Assembly: GCA_002781805.1 (NCBI GenBank)
Contig: PFFZ01000003.1
Span: forward strand, 3,714-15,200
Direction of reading: 5' to 3'
DNA length: 11,487 nucleotides
Origin: Nitrosopumilales archaeon CG15_BIG_FIL_POST_REV_8_21_14_020_37_12
GTDB lineage: Archaea > Thermoproteota > Nitrososphaeria > Nitrososphaerales > Nitrosopumilaceae
Each line of letters opens with the position of its first letter. The first letter of the stretch is position 1. Below the pieces are notes generated by a model, which searched no databases, was not told where the DNA came from, and was given only the letters and a program-made list of their open reading frames with translations. This document shows positions 6,227 through 11,487 of the stretch, piece after piece. The position numbers were made by a program, and so were the translations under genes.

Positions 6227-6266
6227 CAAGTCATAGATGCGTAAATGATAGTTTAGGGACGGCTAG

Positions 6267-6309
6267 GAAACATCCTGTTCCTTATATAGTAAAATTTGGG
6301 AAAATGTCC
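6267..6309 (+). repeat. Regulatory module copy 1
   Basis: GAAACATCCTGTTCC (6267-6281) is followed by AAAATGTCC (6301-6309). Both parts recur in the same order and orientation at 6465-6512. The first part also forms an imperfect inverted repeat, AGGAAACA/TGTTCCT (6265-6282), that touches the TATATA core. Confidence 0.55.
6282..6288 (-). promoter_or_regulatory. TATA-like core, most likely for the secreted-protein gene
   Basis: The forward strand reads TTATATA and the reverse TATATAA. Used leftward, initiation would fall near 6257 and leave a leader of about 30 bases before ATG 6226. A weaker box at 6246-6255 would give a leaderless message instead. Direction is not certain because the core is nearly symmetric. 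Confidence 0.35.
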
Positions 6310-6320
6310 TAAAAATGGAC
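6306..6320. promoter_or_regulatory. Operator-like inverted repeat 1, GTCC-N7-GGAC
   Basis: GTCCTAAAAATGGAC is a 15-base inverted repeat whose arms extend outward imperfectly (AAAATGTCC / GGACCATTTT, one extra C). It lies just upstream of the TATATA core for the leftward gene. Confidence 0.45.
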
Positions 6321-6464
6321 CATTTTCTTTGAATTTTAAAAAAAATTCTACAAATTTGATCAAACTTGAAAATCTGGATTTTTTTGATTAAACTTTTAGG
6401 CATTAAAAATATGAAATTTCTCCCACTCCATCAAAAACTGCTAAAAATAACGATTTTTTTGCCT

Positions 6465-6512
6465 GAAACACCTGTTCCGCTTTGCGTTCCGCTATGAAGT
6501 TTCAAAATGTCC
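6465..6512 (+). repeat. Regulatory module copy 2
   Basis: GAAACACCTGTTCC (6465-6478; one T shorter than copy 1) is followed by AAAATGTCC (6504-6512). It is placed upstream of the winged-helix operon. Two copies of GTTCCGCT at 6474-6481 and 6486-6493, 12 bases apart, overlap it. Confidence 0.5.
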
Positions 6513-6527
6513 CTCATTAATCTAGCA

Positions 6528-6542
6528 GTCCTATACTAGGAC
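6528..6542. promoter_or_regulatory. Operator-like inverted repeat 2, GTCC-N7-GGAC, abutting the regulator's start codon
   Basis: GTCCTATACTAGGAC is a perfect inverted repeat (six-base arms, three-base centre) ending at the base before ATG 6543. Protein bound here would cover the expected start of transcription, a typical autorepressor position. It has the same half-sites and total length as repeat 1. Confidence 0.5.
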
Positions 6543-6830
6543 ATGTCAAAACAACAATACAGGTCCGAAATGGGCATAATGGGTGATATCTTAGACGTAA
6601 CCGCTGATGGCGGACGTAATGGTGTCATTGTATCTGCAATTTCTCGCAAAGCCAACCTATCTCACTACGCAGTACTAGACAAATGTGAGAAACTGGTAGA
6701 AGCAGGCTTAGTCGAGTCCGTCAAAAACGACAGAAACAGAGTCTTTTTGATTACTGAAAAAGGATTACAGTTTTTTCAGGAATTTAAGAGATTTCAGGGA
6801 CTCGTAGAAAGCATGAACTTGAGGTACTAG
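6543..6830 (+). CDS. Small winged-helix transcriptional regulator
   Basis: 95 residues forming one winged-helix DNA-binding domain: helix 1 (YRSEMGIMGDILDVTA), an ISRKANLSHYAVLDKCEKLVEAGLV helix-turn-helix (about residues 33-57), a wing (ESVKNDRNRVFLITEKG) and a C-terminal helix (QFFQEFKRFQGLVESMN) that could dimerise. This closely resembles the PF14947 (HTH_45) type of archaeal regulators abundant in Thaumarchaeota. It lacks a ligand domain, so it acts as a simple DNA binder or is controlled by a partner. The ATG at 6543 directly follows the palindrome 6528-6542, which suggests autoregulation. The next gene begins 3 bases after its stop, so the genes are almost certainly one operon. Confidence 0.85.
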   Translation: MSKQQYRSEMGIMGDILDVTADGGRNGVIVSAISRKANLSHYAVLDKCEKLVEAGLVESVKNDRNRVFLITEKGLQFFQEFKRFQGLVESMNLRY

Positions 6831-6833
6831 CCA

Positions 6834-7850
6834 ATGAACCCCGAAATCGTATCTATCCACAGGGAAGAGTATCTTCGAGAAGATGGAATGCTTTTTGTAA
6901 GGACTGATGGTATCCTCGAAACAATGGTCAAAGCACCTTTAATCATGGTAGGGTTAATTGCTGCCGTTATTGTGATGCCTATTCAGACCTCATTCGGCTC
7001 TACTCGTACTCTAGAACTTACCATCTATTCAGATGGCTCTACACACATATCACATCAGATAGATATTGATCCACTAAACCCTGACTTTGAGACAACCCTA
7101 TTTGGTCCGTCAATTGATAATTTTGTGGCAGTTGGAGAAACTGGTTTTCTTTTATCAAGTGAAATAACTGGTAATGTGGCAACAATTGACACTTTTGGCT
7201 CATCAAGCATTACCATTGATTATGATACTCACGATTTAGTTTCTAAAGAAGGAAGAGTCTGGACTTTTTCATTTAATTCCCCATCTGATTATACTCTGCT
7301 AATGCCAGAAAACTCTGTCATTGTTGGCATGAATGCATTACCAATCAACATGGAATTAATAGATGAACAAACAAGACTGGAACTCTCAGGTGGTTCTACT
7401 GAGATAAATTACATACTTGGTACATCTACAATTCCACCAAATAACACCACAGAAACACCCTTTGATTACACACCTGTTGCAATAATAGCAGGACCAATAG
7501 TAGCTGCAATTACAGGAATTGCATTAATTCTAAAGAAAAGACAGTCAAAACCATTGCCACAAATCATCCATAATGAAGCAATAGTCGATAAAAAAGAAAA
7601 CAAAACTGTTGACACGGAAACAATCTTCAACCTAAGGCCAGAAATGAGAGACGATGACAAAGAAATCATAAAATTCATCTCAGAAAATGGCGGCCAAGTA
7701 TTTGAAAGTGATCTGAGAAAAAAGTTTCTTCAACCTAGAACCACGATGTGGAGAGCTGTTAAAAGACTAGAAAGATTAGGAGTGGTTGAAATTATTAAAA
7801 AGGATCTGCAAAATATGGTGAAACTAAAAGAACTGGAGGAAGAGGAATGA
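6834..7850 (+). CDS. Membrane protein with an extracellular beta-rich domain and a cytoplasmic winged-helix domain (putative membrane-bound transcription regulator)
   Basis: 338 residues. Order: 30 polar residues; a hydrophobic segment at about 34-50; an outside region at about 54-211 rich in beta-type alternation (RTLELTIYSDGSTHISHQI, SSSITIDYDTHDLV) with an NNTT glycosylation-type sequon near 203; a second membrane segment at about 214-234; a KKRQ stop-transfer; a linker; and a winged helix at about 274-333 (EIIKFISENGGQVFESDLRK ... TTMWRAVKRLERLGVVEI). This is the architecture of archaeal membrane-tethered HTH proteins, which sense outside and bind DNA inside. The first hydrophobic segment could be a cleaved signal peptide if translation starts at ATG 6924 (residue 31). 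It follows the small regulator by 3 bases and overlaps the next gene by 4 (ATGA). The stimulus and DNA target are unknown. Confidence 0.8.
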   Translation: MNPEIVSIHREEYLREDGMLFVRTDGILETMVKAPLIMVGLIAAVIVMPIQTSFGSTRTLELTIYSDGSTHISHQIDIDPLNPDFETTLFGPSIDNFVAVGETGFLLSSEITGNVATIDTFGSSSITIDYDTHDLVSKEGRVWTFSFNSPSDYTLLMPENSVIVGMNALPINMELIDEQTRLELSGGSTEINYILGTSTIPPNNTTETPFDYTPVAIIAGPIVAAITGIALILKKRQSKPLPQIIHNEAIVDKKENKTVDTETIFNLRPEMRDDDKEIIKFISENGGQVFESDLRKKFLQPRTTMWRAVKRLERLGVVEIIKKDLQNMVKLKELEEEE

Positions 7851-8854
7851 AAAAAATATCAATATTTGGTTTGTTGATTTTAATTGCAACCGTAACTGTT
7901 GTCGGGATGATAAATCCTGTGGCAGCCCAGGATGATCCTGCCATATTGCTAAAAATAGCCCAAAATGCTCAAGAACAGATTCGAAATAACATTACAGATG
8001 ATTCATCAGATAAAATCAAGGAGTTATTCAAAGAAGGTTCTAATCAAGTGGATGCTCTAAATGAGGCCTTGCGAAACAACAATTCTGAATCTGCAAAGAG
8101 CCATTTCTTATCTGCAATGAAAATCTTTAAAGAAATATCACAAATGTTAACACAAGATGAACCTACTAGAGCAGAAATGGCTTCTGTTAGAGTAGCAATA
8201 GACGATCCTACAAGCGATTTGCTTAAGCTCTACAGATATACACACAATCTAAAAACAATCTCCGAAGCACACCATACACAAATTGACTTTACCAAACTCT
8301 ATGATTTATTTGGAGTAGCAAGAGAACAGATTGCCTCAAAGCAATTTGATGACGCCCACCAAACCATTCGTCAAATAAACCAAATCATTGATGACATTGA
8401 AAAACAACTCAGAGACAAGGCCGCCCAACAAGAATCTGAACGTGCAAAAAAGTATGCCCAAAATTACTTGGAGCAGCTTGATAGATTAATTGAAAGTGCA
8501 AAGAACCAGGGAGTTTCTGATGATATAATCAAAAGACTCGAGGATGCAAGAGAAAGACTATCTTCTGCGTCCAGCCCAGAAGACATCATAAAAGAAGTAC
8601 GGAAGATAATTTCCATCAAAGACCAGTTCGAGTTGACAAAAAATGACAGATTAGAATCACGAATAATGCAAGTTGAAAAAACACTACAGCGATTGTCTCA
8701 AATGGAAAAGGTGGATCCACAAATGATTCAAGATGCTAAAGAAACTTTGCTGAAAATAAAAAGGCTCATGCAAGCTAGCGAATTTGAACAAGCAAATGAC
8801 CTTTTGAGAAATCTGGCAGATCAACTCAATACAATTACTAAATCTCTTTCATAA
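7847..8854 (+). CDS. Exported all-helical repeat protein, unknown function
   Basis: 335 residues with a signal peptide (MKKISIFGLLILIATVTVVG, probable cleavage near A27 in VAAQDD). The rest is almost entirely helical, charged and free of cysteine. Four related helical-hairpin stretches can be aligned by eye at about 56-101, 148-188, 225-261 and 291-334, each with a helix, a short turn with an (S/D)xE/FxxA-type start and a second helix ending in I/L-rich heptads. No enzyme motif is seen and no membrane anchor follows the signal, so it should act outside the membrane. Its ATG overlaps the upstream stop (ATGA) and is preceded by GGAGG, one of the few clear Shine-Dalgarno sequences here, so translation is coupled to the membrane regulator. 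It may be a binding partner for that protein's outside domain (inference). Confidence 0.75.
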   Translation: MKKISIFGLLILIATVTVVGMINPVAAQDDPAILLKIAQNAQEQIRNNITDDSSDKIKELFKEGSNQVDALNEALRNNNSESAKSHFLSAMKIFKEISQMLTQDEPTRAEMASVRVAIDDPTSDLLKLYRYTHNLKTISEAHHTQIDFTKLYDLFGVAREQIASKQFDDAHQTIRQINQIIDDIEKQLRDKAAQQESERAKKYAQNYLEQLDRLIESAKNQGVSDDIIKRLEDARERLSSASSPEDIIKEVRKIISIKDQFELTKNDRLESRIMQVEKTLQRLSQMEKVDPQMIQDAKETLLKIKRLMQASEFEQANDLLRNLADQLNTITKSLS

Positions 8855-8865
8855 TCATCATAAAC

Positions 8866-8875
8866 TTCATATACA
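8866..8875 (+). promoter_or_regulatory. Candidate TATA box of the 8896-9090 gene
   Basis: TTCATATACA is centred about 26 bases before ATG 8896, consistent with a separate leaderless transcript. Confidence 0.45.
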
Positions 8876-8895
8876 TTTTCAAAACAGGTTTTTGC

Positions 8896-9090
8896 ATGGC
8901 TTCTAAGGCAATTACTGTTGGAGTCGGAATTCCAATGATCGTAGTTGGTGCACTCATGGCGTGGCTTTGGGCTCCTTTGGAAGGAGAAATGCAAAATACA
9001 GTGGAATTTGTTGGGAGCTTGATAGGGATTTTAGGAGTTGTGTTTTTCATCTCCGGTTTGTTTTATACTAAAGAACCTGTGATGCATTAG
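8896..9090 (+). CDS. Small two-helix membrane protein, unknown function
   Basis: 64 residues with two hydrophobic segments (about 6-26, VGVGIPMIVVGALMAWLWAP, and about 37-57, EFVGSLIGILGVVFFISGLF) joined by a short acidic loop (LEGEMQNT). No family with known function is recognised. It has its own TATA-like box and is followed by queE after 41 bases, which also has its own box, so cotranscription is not required. Confidence comes from strong membrane character, the well-placed promoter and exact fit between neighbours. Confidence 0.7.
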   Translation: MASKAITVGVGIPMIVVGALMAWLWAPLEGEMQNTVEFVGSLIGILGVVFFISGLFYTKEPVMH

Positions 9091-9100
9091 CAAACTCATT

Positions 9101-9110
9101 GAATAAATAA
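9101..9110 (+). promoter_or_regulatory. Candidate TATA box of queE
   Basis: GAATAAATAA is centred about 26 bases before the TTG at 9132 and supports that codon as the real queE start. Confidence 0.5.
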
Positions 9111-9131
9111 TGAAAACAATTCTTATTATCA

Positions 9132-9845
9132 TTGAAAGTCCAATTATTTGAGATCTTTACATCAGTTGAAGGTGAGGGAATTCTTTTTGGAACAAAGACA
9201 CTTTTTGTCAGACTTGCTGGATGCCCATTTACTTGCTTTTATTGCGATACCAAAGAATCCCTGCCACTTGATTCAGGAAAAGAATACACTATTGATGAAG
9301 CATGCAAATTAATTGATACAACTCTTCAAAATCAGACATACAAAGTAAACTTTACGGGGGGAGACCCATTGATTCAACACCATGCAGTGGCCGAACTTGC
9401 AAAACACATTCAATCAAAAAAAATCCCTACGTATCTGGAATCTTCCTGCTTTGATTCGGAGAGATTCAATAACATACTGCCATTTATTGATATTGTAAAA
9501 ATAGAATTTAAAACAAAAGATTCTGATTTTGTTGATTCAAAACATTATGAGAGATTAATTGGAAATGCTATTAGATGTTTAGAGTCTTCAGTGTCTGCCA
9601 AAAAAACCACATATATCAAAATTGTAGTGAGTTCCAAAACAAAATCAGAAGATCTCAAATCACTTGTTGATAAAATATTCCATGTTGTTTCAAAAGATCA
9701 AATTGATGGGTTTGTAATTCAGCCAACCTTTGGAGTTGCAGAGCCATCATTGGATCTACTCTTGGAATTGTATGATATAGTTTATCCATATTATGGGGAT
9801 GTTAAGGTAGTGCCTCAACTCCACAAATTGATTGGTGCACCATAG
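9132..9845 (+). CDS. queE: 7-carboxy-7-deazaguanine synthase (radical SAM)
   Basis: QueE rearranges 6-carboxytetrahydropterin to 7-carboxy-7-deazaguanine using a 4Fe-4S cluster and S-adenosylmethionine, the third step towards preQ0 and archaeosine. Seen in 237 residues: an N-terminal FEIFTSVEGEG (6-16) matching the family's SxQGEG-type segment; the cluster motif C31-x3-C35-x2-C38 (CPFTCFYC), which is the standard CX3CX2C; GGDP (76-79) in the SAM-binding GGEP position with Asp for Glu; and a C-terminal QPTFG, here in place of the frequent QP..D-type end. The length is normal for the family (about 200-250). The start is TTG. folE follows after 61 bases and queC lies nearby on the other strand, so the pathway is clustered but not in one operon. 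Confidence 0.92.
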   Translation: MKVQLFEIFTSVEGEGILFGTKTLFVRLAGCPFTCFYCDTKESLPLDSGKEYTIDEACKLIDTTLQNQTYKVNFTGGDPLIQHHAVAELAKHIQSKKIPTYLESSCFDSERFNNILPFIDIVKIEFKTKDSDFVDSKHYERLIGNAIRCLESSVSAKKTTYIKIVVSSKTKSEDLKSLVDKIFHVVSKDQIDGFVIQPTFGVAEPSLDLLLELYDIVYPYYGDVKVVPQLHKLIGAP

Positions 9846-9872
9846 TGTCACTTGCCTAAAAAACAGATTAGG

Positions 9873-9880
9873 TTCAAATA
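9873..9880 (+). promoter_or_regulatory. Candidate TATA box of folE
   Basis: TTCAAATA is centred about 30 bases before ATG 9907, suggesting folE is transcribed separately from queE with at most a few leader bases. Confidence 0.4.
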
Positions 9881-9906
9881 CTAGCAAAAATCTGTGAGAT
9901 CATAAA

Positions 9907-10464
9907 ATGGACAAGGAACGTGTCAAAAAACTCGTCAGGGAATTAATTATTGAGATTGGCGAGGATCCAACACGGGAAGGGTTACGAGATACGCCGGAAA
10001 GAATTGCAAATATGTATAAGGAAATTTTTGGCGGATACGAATCTGATTCTGAACTGTCAGTGCAATTCTCCGAAGACTCTGATGTAGTTGTTGCCAGAAA
10101 CATCCAATTCTATTCCATGTGCGAGCATCATATGTTGCCATTTTTTGGCAAGATCCACATCGCATATTCTCCTAATGGCAGAGTTTTTGGAATATCAAAA
10201 CTGGTTCGATTGGTAGAAAAATTCTCAAAAAGACTACAAATTCAAGAGAGACTTACAAAGAACATTGCCGATGAGCTTTACGCTCAGGGGGTAAAGGGCG
10301 TAGTTGTATTGGCTGACGCCGAGCATCTATGTATGAAGATGCGTGGAGTGCGAAACGATGCAACGCTTTCTTCATCAGCATATAGAGGCATTTATGAAAA
10401 CAAGGAAGAAAAGGAGAGCATTATGGCCATGATTCGAAGACGCCCTGCTGATAGTTCACTATAA
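9907..10464 (+). CDS. folE: GTP cyclohydrolase I (type IA)
   Basis: FolE opens GTP to 7,8-dihydroneopterin triphosphate and formate, the entry step for deazaguanine (archaeosine) synthesis and possibly for pterins. The 185-residue protein shows the family landmarks: [18 protein letters not shown] near the N-terminus (20-37); [17 protein letters not shown] with C72 and H75 as zinc ligands and H74 at the catalytic position; [20 protein letters not shown] (96-115); and [11 protein letters not shown] with the third zinc ligand C142. All key residues are present, so it should be active as the usual decamer. Most archaea instead use the MptA (iron-dependent) enzyme, so a bacterial-type FolE is notable and fits what is known of Thaumarchaeota. 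Its message is probably leaderless. Confidence 0.93.
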   Translation: MDKERVKKLVRELIIEIGEDPTREGLRDTPERIANMYKEIFGGYESDSELSVQFSEDSDVVVARNIQFYSMCEHHMLPFFGKIHIAYSPNGRVFGISKLVRLVEKFSKRLQIQERLTKNIADELYAQGVKGVVVLADAEHLCMKMRGVRNDATLSSSAYRGIYENKEEKESIMAMIRRRPADSSL

Positions 10465-10476
10465 TACAGTGAAAAA

Positions 10477-10484
10477 TTAAATAA
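10477..10484 (+). promoter_or_regulatory. Candidate TATA box of the 10506-10757 gene
   Basis: TTAAATAA is centred 26 bases before ATG 10506 but only about 14 before the upstream TTG at 10494. It therefore decides in favour of the ATG. Confidence 0.5.
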
Positions 10485-10505
10485 TCAATCTTTTTGACCA
10501 AGACC

Positions 10506-10757
10506 ATGGGAGCACATCCTAACGTCCATGTTCCAAAAGAATCATGGCCTAGTTGGACTTGGTATGCAATAGAATTTGGAATAGTAATTGCCGTCTCTAT
10601 GTTGGTCTCCCGAGAAATTACAAACTCTTTTGAAGGACTGACTCCTGAAATCCAGAATTGGGTATTCATGGGAATTGTCGGTGCAATATTCTTTATCTGG
10701 TATATTGTAATTCGAAGCCTTGTTCTCAAAAAGAAAATTCTTGATAACAAGTATTAG
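10506..10757 (+). CDS. Small two-helix membrane protein, unknown function
   Basis: 83 residues from ATG 10506 (an in-frame TTG at 10494 would add four). A polar, proline- and tryptophan-rich N-terminus (MGAHPNVHVPKESWPSWTWY) precedes a hydrophobic segment at about 20-36, a loop (REITNSFEGLTPEIQN), a second segment at about 50-70 and a basic tail (LVLKKKILDNKY) that should face the cytoplasm. I do not recognise a named family. It overlaps the 3' end of the opposing queC gene by 4 bases. Nothing links it functionally to the archaeosine genes beyond position. Confidence 0.7.
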   Translation: MGAHPNVHVPKESWPSWTWYAIEFGIVIAVSMLVSREITNSFEGLTPEIQNWVFMGIVGAIFFIWYIVIRSLVLKKKILDNKY

Positions 10758-11431
10758 GCTTTTAGATATTTTGTCTTGTCGTTGATTCCTGCTTTAGCAA
10801 ACGCATTCTTTCTGTTGTTGCATGACTCACATACTCCGCAATGAGATTGTTTACTGGAATAGCAACTCCATGTATTGAAGATGGAATTGCCTAGATTCCT
10901 AATACCCATTTTCAAAATATCACTCTTGGACAAACCATCGCTATATGGTGACCATATTTTGAGACTATTTCTTAATCCTGAATTTATCCCGTCACTTTCT
11001 CCTAGATTAAATGCTGATTCTAACCTCTTGGTAAATATTGGTCTGCAGTCAGGATAATGCCTGTCTCCTGTATGTGCGCCGTATGCTACAAGCTCGGCAT
11101 TTAGTGTATATGCCCATGCTGATGCTATTGAAAGAAAAACTGCATTTCTAATTGGAACCACTATGGAATAATCAAATTTGCCTGGGATTTTTCTTTTTTT
11201 GCTTGTCAATACATTTGAATCGCCATACAAATTTTTCATAAACCCTATATCGATTATCTTGTGTTGCTTCATTCCCAATTTTCTGGCAAATTTTTTTGCT
11301 GCAACTATCTCTTTGTCTGCTTTTTGGCCATATGAAAATGATATTCCGTAAAGTTCGTATTTTGATTTTAGAAACGACGCTGCACAGACAGAATCTATTC
11401 CTCCGCTAAACACTATGATTGCCTTTTTCAT
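10754..11431 (-). CDS. queC: 7-cyano-7-deazaguanine (preQ0) synthase
   Basis: QueC converts 7-carboxy-7-deazaguanine to preQ0 with ATP and ammonia, the base later inserted into tRNA and turned into archaeosine. From ATG 11431 it is 225 residues. Seen: the PP-loop SGGIDS (9-14) that binds ATP; SFSYGQ (about 31-36); YSIVVPIRNAVFLSIASAWA (about 88-107); and the zinc site C190, C198, C201, C204 (CYSSKQSHCGVCESC). All landmarks are intact and the length is normal. The reading frame stays open upstream to the window edge, with a GTG at 11470 that would add 13 residues; the ATG gives the standard lead of eight residues into the PP-loop. It converges with the small membrane-protein gene (4-base overlap). 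Confidence 0.9.
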   Translation of the reverse strand: MKKAIIVFSGGIDSVCAASFLKSKYELYGISFSYGQKADKEIVAAKKFARKLGMKQHKIIDIGFMKNLYGDSNVLTSKKRKIPGKFDYSIVVPIRNAVFLSIASAWAYTLNAELVAYGAHTGDRHYPDCRPIFTKRLESAFNLGESDGINSGLRNSLKIWSPYSDGLSKSDILKMGIRNLGNSIFNTWSCYSSKQSHCGVCESCNNRKNAFAKAGINDKTKYLKA

Positions 11432-11487
11432 AATCTGCACTTTCCAGTCATCTTGTTTGTACTTTGGCACCCATGCTTGGTTTGCAA
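11428..11487 (-). CDS. Possible C-terminal end of a gene upstream of queC (partial, doubtful)
   Basis: A second reverse-strand frame enters from the right edge and ends at a TGA (11428-11430) that overlaps the queC ATG as ATGA, the usual coupling arrangement. Only 19 residues (ending NKMTGKCRL) are visible, so the product cannot be named. QueD would be a natural neighbour, but nothing in these residues shows it. The queC frame itself is also open here, so this may simply be chance. Confidence 0.25.
   Translation of the reverse strand: MQTKHGCQSTNKMTGKCRL

Larger units (their letters stand above)
6227..6542. promoter_or_regulatory. Divergent regulatory region of the secreted-protein gene and the winged-helix operon
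   Basis: This roughly 315-base spacer holds no convincing gene. It contains two GTCC-N7-GGAC inverted repeats (6306-6320, 6528-6542), a duplicated two-part module (6267-6309 and 6465-6512), a TATATA-like core (6282-6288), a 12-base-period repeat of GTTCCGCT (6474-6493), and an A/T-tract-rich centre at about 6320-6460 that could be intrinsically curved. Confidence 0.55.

Noticed and set aside
6320..6460. Possible small gene in the A/T-rich spacer
   Set aside because: All frames are interrupted by frequent stops and no start with a supporting signal was seen; regulatory or curved DNA is the better reading.
8838..9050. Reverse-strand 70-codon frame opposite the 8896-9090 gene
   Set aside because: Low-complexity shadow with no promoter; the + frame encodes a convincing two-helix protein.
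9947..10165. Reverse-strand open frame inside folE
   Set aside because: Shadow of folE, whose zinc and catalytic residues are all in the + frame.
10421..10750. Reverse-strand 109-codon frame across the 10506-10757 membrane-protein gene
   Set aside because: The + frame has two clear membrane segments and a well-placed TATA box; the reverse frame has neither motif nor promoter and overlaps folE.
1..11487. CRISPR array, insertion sequence, integrase or attachment site
   Set aside because: No regularly spaced identical DNA repeats of 25-40 bases, no transposase-like product and no terminal inverted repeats with target duplications were found.

Overview
The window looks like a piece of an AT-rich genome from an ammonia-oxidising archaeon of the Nitrososphaerota (Thaumarchaeota), probably Nitrosopumilus-like. 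The evidence is a CdvB/ESCRT-III division protein, a queE/folE/queC set for archaeosine precursor synthesis, many small winged-helix regulators and two-helix membrane proteins, very short spacers, frequent TTG starts, and TATA-like boxes about 25-30 bases before start codons, which suggests leaderless mRNAs. The assignment rests on protein motifs and family knowledge only.

Layout. 1-362 (-) is the N-terminus of a cation/proton antiporter cut by the left edge. 485-1579 (+) holds a hemerythrin-domain protein and adenylylsulfate kinase (cysC). 1571-3388 (-) holds a CysQ/inositol-phosphatase family enzyme, a small membrane protein and a short-chain dehydrogenase. 3389-3757 has no protein gene but contains a compact GC-rich block (about 3625-3765) whose base pairing predicts a structured RNA read on the + strand. 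3758-4189 (-) is a membrane-anchored or exported beta-rich protein. 4360-5007 (+) is the CdvB homologue, and 5011-5472 (-) is a coiled-coil protein made of exact 21-residue repeats.

5579-8854 is the least ordinary part. A secreted protein (-) diverges from a three-gene + strand run: a winged-helix regulator, a transmembrane protein with an outside domain and a cytoplasmic winged helix, and an exported all-helical repeat protein. The roughly 315-base region between them carries two GTCC-N7-GGAC inverted repeats and a two-part sequence module present twice in the same order. This looks like a locally regulated membrane-sensing locus (inference).

8896-11487 returns to housekeeping: a two-helix membrane protein, queE, folE, another two-helix membrane protein, and queC (-). 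FolE makes dihydroneopterin triphosphate, the missing QueD would make carboxytetrahydropterin, QueE makes carboxydeazaguanine and QueC makes preQ0 for archaeosine in tRNA. CysC and CysQ form a second functional pair: one makes PAPS and the other could remove the by-product PAP.
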